Shown: positions 1 through 5,409, counted from the stretch's first letter. The stretch: 8,287 nt of DNA from an archaeon (GCA_023245755.1 JAHFJQ010000046.1:1-8287); one strand, 5' to 3'. Program-made: numbers and translations. Notes: generated by a model from the letters alone, not told the origin.

Positions 1-12
1 GTGATACAAAAT

Positions 13-24
13 CTTTTAAAATAA
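13..24 (+). promoter_or_regulatory. Probable TATA box (box A) of the TIKI/TraB-like gene
   Basis: An AT-only core, TTTTAAAATA, is centred near base 18, about 25 bp before the ATG at 43. This matches the archaeal TATA-to-start distance expected for a leaderless transcript. No Shine-Dalgarno-like purine tract precedes the ATG, which fits. The start of the window truncates any further upstream context. Confidence 0.5.
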
Positions 25-42
25 CCCGAAAATACTTCCTTT

Positions 43-1155
43 ATGGTTCATCTATATGGAGTTACCCATGGAGCATCCATGGATTCTTTTTTTTCTTCTT
101 TCCCTCTGTTTATACGACCTGCACCGGAATTCCTCCGAGACCTTGCAACACTTCCCCAAGGATCACGTGTGGGTATTGAATGGTTTGGAGGAAATGATTG
201 GGAAGAAGTACAAGATGATCTCCGTCAAAGAGTTGCTGCTGCTCGTATAGAAGAAAGCCCCCGTTTTGATCGTTCTACTGCTGATTATTGGGACATTGTT
301 TTACAGACCCTTCATCGCTTCTCTTTAGAACCTTTCTTTTTAGAAGATAAGACTCTTTGGCTGCAGTACAACCAAGCGCTTGTTGATTCTTTTGTAGAAC
401 AAGATATTTTCAAGACCAAAAGAGAATCCTTGATTGCATATCGAATAAAACTTTGTAGGTCAAATGAACAAAAAAGAAAGAAAGCACTGGCTGTACGAAA
501 GATTCACGAATTAGAAAGAGACGAAATGCTTCTCTCTGCAATAGGACGGAGCGATCTCCATGCAGCTATTGTTGGTATTGGGCATAGTGATTACTGGTTT
601 TTCCAAAGAGAAAATATTCAAGCACAAAGAAATATTTCCTTCTCTTCCTATGCAAAACAAGCACCTACAGGTATGGTTCAACCAGCAACCCATTATATCA
701 GACATGCCCATTATGACCTACCGAGTATTCTTTCCAGAGAATGTCTTGAAAGAGAGATCCGTCTACTCGAAGAAGGGAGAATTACCAAGGGTACTCCTCA
801 GTATGTGGGCACTTGGTGTCACACTGAGCCTTCTAAGGGTTATTTTGAAATGTATGTTGAGAGAAGAGAAGGTGAAAGGATTTCTGGAAGAATTGAAGAC
901 CTTTTAGGAACTGCACGATTTGAAGGTCACCTTCGTGCTAGAGCTCTTTCTTTTTGTAAAGTCTATACACGTGCAAGTTCTGATGCTTTCCAAGGAGAGA
1001 TCCCTTATGAGGCAAAAAAAAGAGGAAAGGAGTTTTTTGGAACGTTTCACATTCCTGGTTTTCGTGGCCCATTTTACCTTGTTGAAGCTGCAACTAAAGA
1101 TCCTCTTGAGATGGGAATACGAATGGCTGAATTGAAAGACTCAAAACTTTTATAA
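43..1155 (+). CDS. TIKI/TraB-superfamily-like protein with a C-terminal beta-rich domain
   Basis: This is a 370-aa protein of unknown exact function. Residues 1-190 carry marks of the TIKI/TraB/EreA/ChaN-like superfamily: two GX2H motifs (G6-V-T-H9 and G178-I-G-H181), a GIE motif after a strand (G44-I-E46) and an ERD motif (158-160) shortly before the second GX2H. In this superfamily these residues build a metal-dependent hydrolase-like site, although many members have unknown substrates. A Lys/Arg-rich helical stretch covers about 125-160. Residues 254-349 look like a separate all-beta domain, with G-T-W at 256-258, alternating Gly/aromatic strands, an F-C-K-V-Y segment (304-308) and GTF near 333-335, reminiscent of small lipocalin/avidin-like barrels. 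No signal peptide or membrane segment is evident, so it is probably cytosolic. The ATG is supported by the TATA box about 25 bp upstream. Family assignment is by motif only. Confidence 0.6.
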   Translation: MVHLYGVTHGASMDSFFSSFPLFIRPAPEFLRDLATLPQGSRVGIEWFGGNDWEEVQDDLRQRVAAARIEESPRFDRSTADYWDIVLQTLHRFSLEPFFLEDKTLWLQYNQALVDSFVEQDIFKTKRESLIAYRIKLCRSNEQKRKKALAVRKIHELERDEMLLSAIGRSDLHAAIVGIGHSDYWFFQRENIQAQRNISFSSYAKQAPTGMVQPATHYIRHAHYDLPSILSRECLEREIRLLEEGRITKGTPQYVGTWCHTEPSKGYFEMYVERREGERISGRIEDLLGTARFEGHLRARALSFCKVYTRASSDAFQGEIPYEAKKRGKEFFGTFHIPGFRGPFYLVEAATKDPLEMGIRMAELKDSKLL

Positions 1156-1158
1156 AAG
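1147..1158 (+). promoter_or_regulatory. TATA box of the CAT tRNA gene, overlapping the upstream stop codon
   Basis: The perfect palindrome CTTTTATAAAAG is centred at 1152.5, about 33 bp before the tRNA 5' end. This predicts transcription start about 7 nt upstream of the mature tRNA. The TAA stop of the preceding gene (1153-1155) lies inside the box. An A-rich run just upstream (1142-1146) could act as the TFB recognition element. The palindrome itself gives no direction. Confidence 0.55.
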
Positions 1159-1185
1159 GAGAAAAAACCAAATAGTAATACTGCT

Positions 1186-1259
1186 GGCACAGTAGTTTAA
1201 CCTGGTAGAACACGAGTCTCATGAGCTCGGGGTTGGGGGTTCAAATCCCTCCTGTGCCA
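1186..1259 (+). tRNA. tRNA with CAT anticodon (elongator Met, or Ile decoded by modified C34)
   Basis: A full cloverleaf can be drawn. The acceptor is GGCACAG/CTGTGCC (1186-1192 with 1252-1258). The D stem is GTTT/GAAC with GG in the loop. The anticodon stem is CGAGT/GCTCG with a T-G closing pair. The loop CTCATGA puts CAT at 1220-1222, followed by a 5-nt variable region and a T arm GGGGG/CCCTC with loop TTCAAAT. The discriminator is A1259; CCA is not encoded and there is no intron. It is unlikely to be the initiator, because it has G1-C72 and lacks three consecutive G-C pairs at the base of the anticodon stem. Elongator Met and the Ile tRNA whose C34 becomes agmatidine cannot be separated by eye. 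Position 37 is G, not the usual A. Confidence 0.93.
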
Positions 1260-1267
1260 TTTTCTTT
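1260..1267 (+). terminator. Probable T-tract terminator of the tRNA
   Basis: TTTTCTTT follows the discriminator base directly. Archaeal RNA polymerase terminates at T-rich stretches without needing a hairpin. The tract also lies only 12 bp from the stop of the opposing small gene, so it would limit read-through into that gene. Confidence 0.45.
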
Positions 1268-1278
1268 GGATATTATTC

Positions 1279-1524
1279 TTATTTTACTTTGTATGTTCCC
1301 ACTATACTACCAAAGGGTCCAGCAATGACACAGATTTCATATCTTATTTCTAACTCCCCTGGAAATTCTATCCTTACTCCGAAATCCATTGTGGGCCTTA
1401 ACCTTAATGTATAATATTCTCTTTTAGGGCCTTTACAAGCATCAATATCTCTTCGTCTTAGAAAATCTTCTAAGCCACAATCTAGGAGTTCTCTTACATA
1501 TGGTGAAACATACCCTGAAACCAT
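1279..1524 (-). CDS. Small uncharacterised protein, 81 aa
   Basis: I do not recognise this protein. The N-terminal third is probably helical and charged, containing V-S-P-Y-V-R-E-L-L and then D-F-L-R-R-R-D. The rest alternates in a beta-like way (residues 38-80) and ends in a basic G-T-Y-K-V-K tail. Two cysteines (16 and 30) are too far apart to form an obvious zinc knuckle. There is no signal peptide or membrane segment. The start with Val-Ser-Pro plus a helix is faintly like ribbon-helix-helix regulators, but this is too weak to assign. The main support for its being a real gene is the TTATAA box centred 26.5 bp before the ATG, the same spacing as confident genes here. It lies divergent from the uridine-kinase-like gene and convergent with the tRNA. 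Confidence 0.6.
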   Translation of the reverse strand: MVSGYVSPYVRELLDCGLEDFLRRRDIDACKGPKREYYTLRLRPTMDFGVRIEFPGELEIRYEICVIAGPFGSIVGTYKVK

Positions 1525-1546
1525 GATTTAAAATTTTAAATCGGGA

Positions 1547-1554
1547 CTTATAAG
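1547..1554 (-). promoter_or_regulatory. TATA box of the 81-aa gene
   Basis: The palindrome CTTATAAG is centred at 1550.5, 26.5 bp before the ATG whose first base is 1524. No Shine-Dalgarno sequence is seen in the AT-only leader, which also contains the palindrome ATTTAAAATTTTAAAT (1526-1541). A leaderless transcript is likely. Confidence 0.55.
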
Positions 1555-1571
1555 TGTTTTCTTTGATAACA

Positions 1572-1580
1572 TTTATATAT
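1572..1580 (+). promoter_or_regulatory. TATA box of the uridine-kinase-like gene
   Basis: TTTATATAT is centred at 1576, 27 bp before the ATG at 1603. An A-rich run (1586-1598) lies between box and start. The box lies 25 bp from the opposing TATA box of the 81-aa gene, so these are back-to-back separate promoters. Confidence 0.55.
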
Positions 1581-1602
1581 CTCTAAAGAAAAAAAAAAGC
1601 GT

Positions 1603-2235
1603 ATGCATCAAGAAGAAGTTCCTTTTCATGACCAGACATTAGACCTTATTCAAAGAAGAGTTGAAGCCTTAAGGGCAGATAGAGAATATGTTGTTGTTGG
1701 CATTGCAGGAGGATCTGCTTCTGGAAAAGGGTATATTACAGAACGCCTTACTCCTAGAATTGATGGTATTTCTGTTCTTGGTCTAGACCACTATTATCTT
1801 TCTTACCACCAACTCCCTACACCAGGAAACTTTGATGAACCTGGAGCATTGGAACTGGATCTCTTTGCAGAACATCTTAAAGAATTGCGCCAAGGTAGAC
1901 CAATAGAAAGGCCCATTTATCATTTCCCTACTTCTTCTCGTCTTGCTGCCCAAACAACAAGAATCGAACCTGCTCCAGTTCTTTGGGTAGATGGCCTCTT
2001 TGCATTGCATGATCTTGTACGACCACACGTAGATTTTGGAATTTTTGTCCATGCCTCTTCAGAGCTTCGAAAGGCTAGAAGAGTTGCGCGTGATACAATT
2101 GAGGGAAGAAATCTTCTTGATGGGCCAGGAAATAGTTATTGGGATAGCTGTGTAGAACCGGGCTATCAGAAATACATTGCGCCTACACGAGCGTATGCAC
2201 ATATTGTAGTTGTTAACGAGGCTCCTCTCTCTTAA
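1603..2235 (+). CDS. Divergent uridine kinase/phosphoribulokinase-family P-loop kinase
   Basis: This 210-aa protein is close to the usual uridine kinase length. Family landmarks occur in order: a P-loop G-G-S-A-S-G-K-G (36-43), an L-D-H-Y-Y segment holding the probable catalytic Asp62, N-F-D-E-P-G-A-L-E-L-D (76-86), P-I-Y-H-F (104-108), V-D-G-L-F-A-L (129-135), an arginine-rich lid (R156, R159, R160, R163) and a C-terminal P-T-R-A-Y-A-H-I-V-V. Uridine kinases phosphorylate uridine and cytidine in pyrimidine salvage. Several normally conserved positions differ. The P-loop Ser/Thr after Lys42 is Gly43, the Asp in the YDF motif is His107, and the Glu of the EG motif is Asp129. The fold is secure, but substrate and even activity are not. 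It has its own TATA box and is probably co-transcribed with the next gene. Confidence 0.8.
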   Translation: MHQEEVPFHDQTLDLIQRRVEALRADREYVVVGIAGGSASGKGYITERLTPRIDGISVLGLDHYYLSYHQLPTPGNFDEPGALELDLFAEHLKELRQGRPIERPIYHFPTSSRLAAQTTRIEPAPVLWVDGLFALHDLVRPHVDFGIFVHASSELRKARRVARDTIEGRNLLDGPGNSYWDSCVEPGYQKYIAPTRAYAHIVVVNEAPLS

Positions 2236-2240
2236 AAGGT
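2236..2240 (+). promoter_or_regulatory. Probable ribosome binding site of the 158-aa gene
   Basis: AAGGT immediately follows the uridine-kinase-like stop codon and ends 6 nt before the next ATG. It is the clearest Shine-Dalgarno-like tract I noticed ahead of a start in the window, as expected for an internal operon gene rather than a leaderless first gene. Confidence 0.45.
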
Positions 2241-2246
2241 AGATCT

Positions 2247-2723
2247 ATGATTCATCCCATTCGTTCTTTGAAAAATTTTGTTCTTGATGTTCGAGATGGG
2301 CTTGCTATTGATGATTTGGTTGTTTGTGCAGACATCACTGAAGTCAGGGCTCGAAATGGTTCCTATCCTTTAGATACTGCTGCTGACTTTCTTACCTTCG
2401 CGTTAGCTTACAGACTTGCAAGGGATGAACACCACAGAGATATTCCTATCTTTGTAAAGAGAATAAGAGCTTTTTCAGCTGATTATGATCCTTCCATGCG
2501 ATTTTCTCCTCTAGAAATACTTCCTGATGAAGAGAGCTTTGAAGAAGGCTGTAAGCGACAACTCGCACAAAGAGTGGGTACTTTCATTGAAAGATATCCT
2601 TCTTTTCCTTACGAAAAAGAACTTAGAAAACATTTTGCTTTGGCACATCCTATAAGCCGTGAAAGTATTGTTGGATGGTTGCCGAAAGACCAGATTTATG
2701 GAAATACTTCTTTTTATGGATAA
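2247..2723 (+). CDS. Uncharacterised protein, 158 aa, in an operon with the uridine-kinase-like gene
   Basis: I do not recognise this protein. It reads as a soluble alpha/beta protein. Early hydrophobic strands (residues 9-15 and 23-29) are followed by an acidic A-D-I-T-E-V segment, a helix around 43-60 rich in Ala, Leu and Arg, a strand I-P-I-F-V-K-R (66-72), an acidic stretch (94-102) and a basic helical region (103-132). There is no signal peptide, membrane segment or metal-ligand cluster. The gene starts 11 bp after the kinase stop with a Shine-Dalgarno-like AAGGT and no TATA box, so co-transcription is likely and a role linked to the kinase is possible. Its stop is one base from the stop of the convergent antiporter gene. 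Confidence 0.75.
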   Translation: MIHPIRSLKNFVLDVRDGLAIDDLVVCADITEVRARNGSYPLDTAADFLTFALAYRLARDEHHRDIPIFVKRIRAFSADYDPSMRFSPLEILPDEESFEEGCKRQLAQRVGTFIERYPSFPYEKELRKHFALAHPISRESIVGWLPKDQIYGNTSFYG

Positions 2724-2724
2724 A

Positions 2725-4422
2725 TTATTTTCTCTTCCTTTCTGTCTGTAATATTTTCATGTGCTCTTGTTTAATTCTCAATAATCCCTTTTTATTCTCG
2801 AGATATTTGCCTAATAAACCAGAAATAATTTCTCCAGATTTAATAGTTGGAACAAGCACATAGTCTGCTCCAGCATTATACAACTCAATTGCTTCATCTA
2901 CTGTTTTTGCTGTAAGTATGACTAAGGCATCAGAACGAATTGCTTTTACGTAATTTAGGAGAAAGATATTATCCTGTTCTCTTTGTACTGTAGAAATCAC
3001 TACTTTTGCAGAACTGAAATTTACTCTTTTAAGAATTTCTAAGTTTGTAATATCTCCGTACATACAAGGAGTCATTTGTCTTTTTAGACTTTCAATAATT
3101 TCTGGGTTAAAATCAATAACAAGTACTTTCTTTTTCAAATGATGGTAGGTTCGTAAAAATGTTCCTCCCACACGATTTGCACCAAAAAGGATGATCTCTG
3201 GATGGTCTTTGTATTCAAATCCCATTTGTTTTCTTTTCTTTGAAAGCTTTTCAAAAAGAGAGAGAAACCGAGAAATTTTATTATACACAAAAAGCTCGTA
3301 CTTCATGATGTATGCTGTTAGGCCGATGGTAATTATTGCAAGAAGGATTGTTAAAGAAAAAAGTTCTTTGGAGATATTTTCCCCTGTTAGTACCAAAATT
3401 AAGCCGAACTCTGAAACCTGGGCCATTGCAACAGAGGAAACAAAAGAGTTTCTTTTATCATAGCCTAATAAACTTAAGATTACCATGATGATGATTGGTT
3501 TTAATACTAAGATTAATGCAAGTAAGATGAAAAAAGGTAATACAAGTCCAGATACATTTGTGAAAACTAATTGTAAGCCTAGAGAAACGAAAAAGATCGT
3601 TGCAAAAAAATCTTTCAAAGAATTAATACGAGCAACAATATTGAGATTATAAGGCAAATTTGCGAGAGTTATTCCTCCAAAAAAAGCACCAATTGCAATA
3701 GAGAAATCAAGAAGATACGCCCCCATAGCAAAAACAAAACAGGTTGCCACGGATAGTAAAAAAAGAAGTTCACTTGATTTTGCTGCAAAACGAAATACTG
3801 GAAAGGCAACAAAACGATTTATTGCAAATGCGATTATGAGAAGAACGAGGAACTTAAGAAGACTCATACCAACAGCTGCAAGAGAGAAAGAGCCACTGTT
3901 GCCTAAAACCATAAGCACAAGAATAACAATAAGGTCTTGAACAAACAAGATTCCAAGAATAATTCTTCCGTGGAGCGTATTTAATTCATCCTCATCAAAA
4001 AGTAATTTAATGACAATCATTGTACTGGAAAATGCAATAACAAGACCAGCGTACATTGCATTTGTTGCGTCAAAGCCTAACCATAGAGAAATGAAATACC
4101 CCGCAAGAAACGTGAGTAAGACTTGGAATACACCAGTAATTACAGTGACAAACCCTAAAGACTTTAATTTCTTTAAGTCCATCTCTAAACCTACAATAAA
4201 AAGCAGGAAAACTATTCCTATTTCTGAAAGACTCTGAATAATATCTACATCCTGAATCACCTTTAACCCCATTGGTCCCAGAACAAGTCCCGCAATGATA
4301 TATGCAGGAATAAGAGGCTGTTTGAATATTTTTGCAATATATGCAAAGAAAGTTGCAACAATTAGAACAACACCAATGGTAAAGAGAAGACTCTGCGGAA
4401 TATTTTGTAACACCTCTAACAT
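2725..4422 (-). CDS. KefB-type CPA2 cation/proton antiporter with cytosolic RCK (TrkA-N) domain
   Basis: This 565-aa membrane protein probably exchanges K+ or Na+ for H+ across the cytoplasmic membrane. Residues 10-375 contain about 12-13 hydrophobic segments. CPA2 landmarks are present: A-G-L-V-L-G-P (44-50), F-L-L-F-I-V-G-L-E (72-80), the S-S-T segment (132-134) and H-G-R-I-I-L-G-I-L-F-V-Q-D (151-163), whose Gln-Asp pair is typical of this group. After a basic linker (380-400), residues 408-500 form a Rossmann RCK domain with G414-A-N-R-V-G419 and Asp437 at the end of the second strand, positioned to hold an adenosine ribose. RCK domains gate such transporters in response to nucleotides. 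The middle Gly of the usual GxGRxG is Asn416. The separate RCK-C (TrkA-C) domain is absent; the protein ends in a short charged tail. Ion specificity cannot be read from sequence. Confidence 0.9.
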   Translation of the reverse strand: MLEVLQNIPQSLLFTIGVVLIVATFFAYIAKIFKQPLIPAYIIAGLVLGPMGLKVIQDVDIIQSLSEIGIVFLLFIVGLEMDLKKLKSLGFVTVITGVFQVLLTFLAGYFISLWLGFDATNAMYAGLVIAFSSTMIVIKLLFDEDELNTLHGRIILGILFVQDLIVILVLMVLGNSGSFSLAAVGMSLLKFLVLLIIAFAINRFVAFPVFRFAAKSSELLFLLSVATCFVFAMGAYLLDFSIAIGAFFGGITLANLPYNLNIVARINSLKDFFATIFFVSLGLQLVFTNVSGLVLPFFILLALILVLKPIIIMVILSLLGYDKRNSFVSSVAMAQVSEFGLILVLTGENISKELFSLTILLAIITIGLTAYIMKYELFVYNKISRFLSLFEKLSKKRKQMGFEYKDHPEIILFGANRVGGTFLRTYHHLKKKVLVIDFNPEIIESLKRQMTPCMYGDITNLEILKRVNFSSAKVVISTVQREQDNIFLLNYVKAIRSDALVILTAKTVDEAIELYNAGADYVLVPTIKSGEIISGLLGKYLENKKGLLRIKQEHMKILQTERKRK

Positions 4423-4444
4423 TTTCTCTTTAGTGTATAGAAGA

Positions 4445-4454
4445 ATTTATAAAT
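4445..4454. promoter_or_regulatory. Single palindromic TATA box shared by the antiporter and DUF488 genes
   Basis: ATTTATAAAT is its own reverse complement and sits in the middle of the 53-bp intergenic region. Its centre is 27.5 bp from the antiporter ATG (minus strand) and 26.5 bp from the DUF488 ATG (plus strand), so it is placed correctly for both. Purine-rich flanks that could serve as TFB recognition elements occur on both sides. I see no second TATA box in the gap. Confidence 0.65.
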
Positions 4455-4475
4455 GTTTTTAGAAATTTTCTTTTC

Positions 4476-4874
4476 ATGGCACTTTTTACAGGATGTATTC
4501 TTTCGACTGCACAAGAAAGTGATGGCGTACGAATTTCTGTGATGAGTAGGCATACGCTCAATGATGGAATCACAGCTGATCCACGTATTCCTTTAACTCA
4601 GTATGACGAATGGCTCCCTATTCTTGCTCCACCACTACGCCTAGTTGGAGATTATTATAAAAGAGGACTAGCCTGGGAAGGATTTGCACAACAGTATCTT
4701 GCCTATTTGAGTAGAGGAGATATCCCCCACCATGTAGAAATGCTTGCACGAAGAGCAGAAGACCAGAATATTACGCTTCTTTGTATAGAACAAAGCCATG
4801 AATACTGCCATAGAAGATTGCTTGCAGAAGAATGCAAGTGGCATCTTCCAACACTCAAGGTAGAATCTCATTAA
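4476..4874 (+). CDS. DUF488 family protein (YeaO-like)
   Basis: This 132-aa protein is the usual length for DUF488. It shows an N-terminal strand with I-S-V-M-S-R-H (20-26), a Y-D-E-W-L-P-I-L-A-P-P segment (43-53), the F-A-Q-Q-Y-L-A-Y-L helix (70-78) and the family's C-terminal signature L-L-C-I-E (101-105) followed by C-H-R-R-L-L-A (111-117). The biochemical role of the family is not established. Conserved Cys103, Glu105, Cys111, His112 and Arg113 suggest a binding or catalytic site. The protein is soluble, with no signal peptide. It starts 53 bp from the divergent antiporter with a shared TATA box, and its stop codon directly abuts the stop of the convergent alba gene. Confidence 0.85.
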   Translation: MALFTGCILSTAQESDGVRISVMSRHTLNDGITADPRIPLTQYDEWLPILAPPLRLVGDYYKRGLAWEGFAQQYLAYLSRGDIPHHVEMLARRAEDQNITLLCIEQSHEYCHRRLLAEECKWHLPTLKVESH

Positions 4875-5174
4875 TTATTTCTTCATATAAATTTCAATTG
4901 TAGATACTCTTATCTGACGACCTTCTTTGTTTGTGAACTCTTCACTGTTAATAAGAACCTTATCTGTCTTTACTTGATTTTCTAGAAAACGTTTCATAGC
5001 AACTTCTGAAATGTCTACTGCCTTTGCAATAAACTTTCCTCGAGCTTTTACTATGACTTCGTCCGCTCCAAGACTCGTAAATTGTAAAACTATCCCTGTG
5101 ACATAATTCATAAAGTTTTTCTCACCAACAAAGATAATATTATCCTTTTCCTTCTCTTCTTTAGAATCTTCCAT
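4875..5174 (-). CDS. albA: Alba, archaeal chromatin/RNA-binding protein
   Basis: This 99-aa protein is a close match to the Alba fold. It has N-I-I-F-V-G-E-K-N-F-M-N-Y-V (12-25), the V-K-A-R-G-K-F-I-A-K-A-V-D loop and helix (42-54), and the C-terminal E-G-R-Q-I-R-V-S-T-I-E-I (84-95) typical of the family. Alba dimers coat double-stranded DNA and also bind RNA. The lysine equivalent to the acetylated Lys16 of Sulfolobus Alba is Glu18 here, while the following Lys19 is kept. An acidic extension (residues 1-11, six acidic residues) precedes the fold. No TATA box lies at the usual distance, so it is probably co-transcribed with the S17e gene 46 bp upstream. A hairpin fills most of that gap. Confidence 0.95.
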   Translation of the reverse strand: MEDSKEEKEKDNIIFVGEKNFMNYVTGIVLQFTSLGADEVIVKARGKFIAKAVDISEVAMKRFLENQVKTDKVLINSEEFTNKEGRQIRVSTIEIYMKK

Positions 5175-5190
5175 TTTGGGTTATGTCCTT

Positions 5191-5220
5191 CTAGGCAAAA
5201 ACCCTCTAGGTCTTTGCTAG
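5191..5220 (-). promoter_or_regulatory. Stem-loop in the S17e-alba intercistronic RNA
   Basis: In the minus-strand transcript, CTAGCAAAGACC pairs with GGTTTTTG plus CTAG to give 12 pairs, with one bulged C, one G-U pair and a TAGAG pentaloop. The hairpin starts on the base after the S17e stop and ends 16 nt before the alba ATG. On the opposite strand the G-U pair becomes an A-C mismatch, so the fold is better as this mRNA. It could be a processing or attenuation site, a mRNA stability element or a protein binding site. The role is unknown. Confidence 0.5.
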
Positions 5221-5409
5221 TTACTCTTCTTTCTTCATTAAATGAGTAATATAACCAGTGAGAACGTTTCGTAGCTTTTTAGAAGGTACTTCTACGAACT
5301 TAGGAACAATTTCTTTATTCTCTTCAAAAGTAGGTTTAAAACTAGAACGGTGTTGAGCAACTAATTTATTTCCCACACGCTTAATCATGGTTGTTTTTAT
5401 TCTTCCCAT
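5221..5409 (-). CDS. rps17e: Small-subunit ribosomal protein S17e (eS17)
   Basis: At 62 aa this has the normal length for the archaeal protein, which lacks the C-terminal extension of eukaryotic S17. It matches the family along its length: M-G-R-I-K-T at the start, the F-x-x-N-K segment (F28, N31, K32) and the signature S-K-K-L-R-N-V-L-T-G-Y-I-T-H-L-M (43-58). It is part of the 30S subunit and is restricted to archaea and eukaryotes, so it anchors the domain-level assignment of this window. A strong TATA box lies 27.5 bp before the ATG, so this gene heads the S17e-alba transcript independently of the phosphatase gene upstream. Confidence 0.97.
   Translation of the reverse strand: MGRIKTTMIKRVGNKLVAQHRSSFKPTFEENKEIVPKFVEVPSKKLRNVLTGYITHLMKKEE

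Noticed and set aside
560..907. A 115-codon plus-strand reading frame inside the TIKI/TraB-like gene
   Set aside because: It lies wholly inside a gene with recognisable motifs, has no promoter of its own, and its composition (Lys/Phe/Leu-rich without pattern) is that of an out-of-frame shadow.
1186..1259. Initiator tRNA-Met
   Set aside because: The anticodon stem lacks the three consecutive G-C pairs of initiators, and the acceptor starts with G1-C72 rather than the usual archaeal A1-U72.
1603..2723. A toxin-antitoxin or defence module made of the kinase and the 158-aa protein
   Set aside because: Neither protein shows toxin, nuclease or sensor motifs, and no mobile element or other defence gene is nearby; housekeeping nucleotide metabolism is simpler.
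5191..5220. The S17e-alba hairpin as a bacterial-type terminator
   Set aside because: No T-run follows the stem on the alba side, the T-run is within the stem, and alba has no promoter of its own, so full termination there would silence it.
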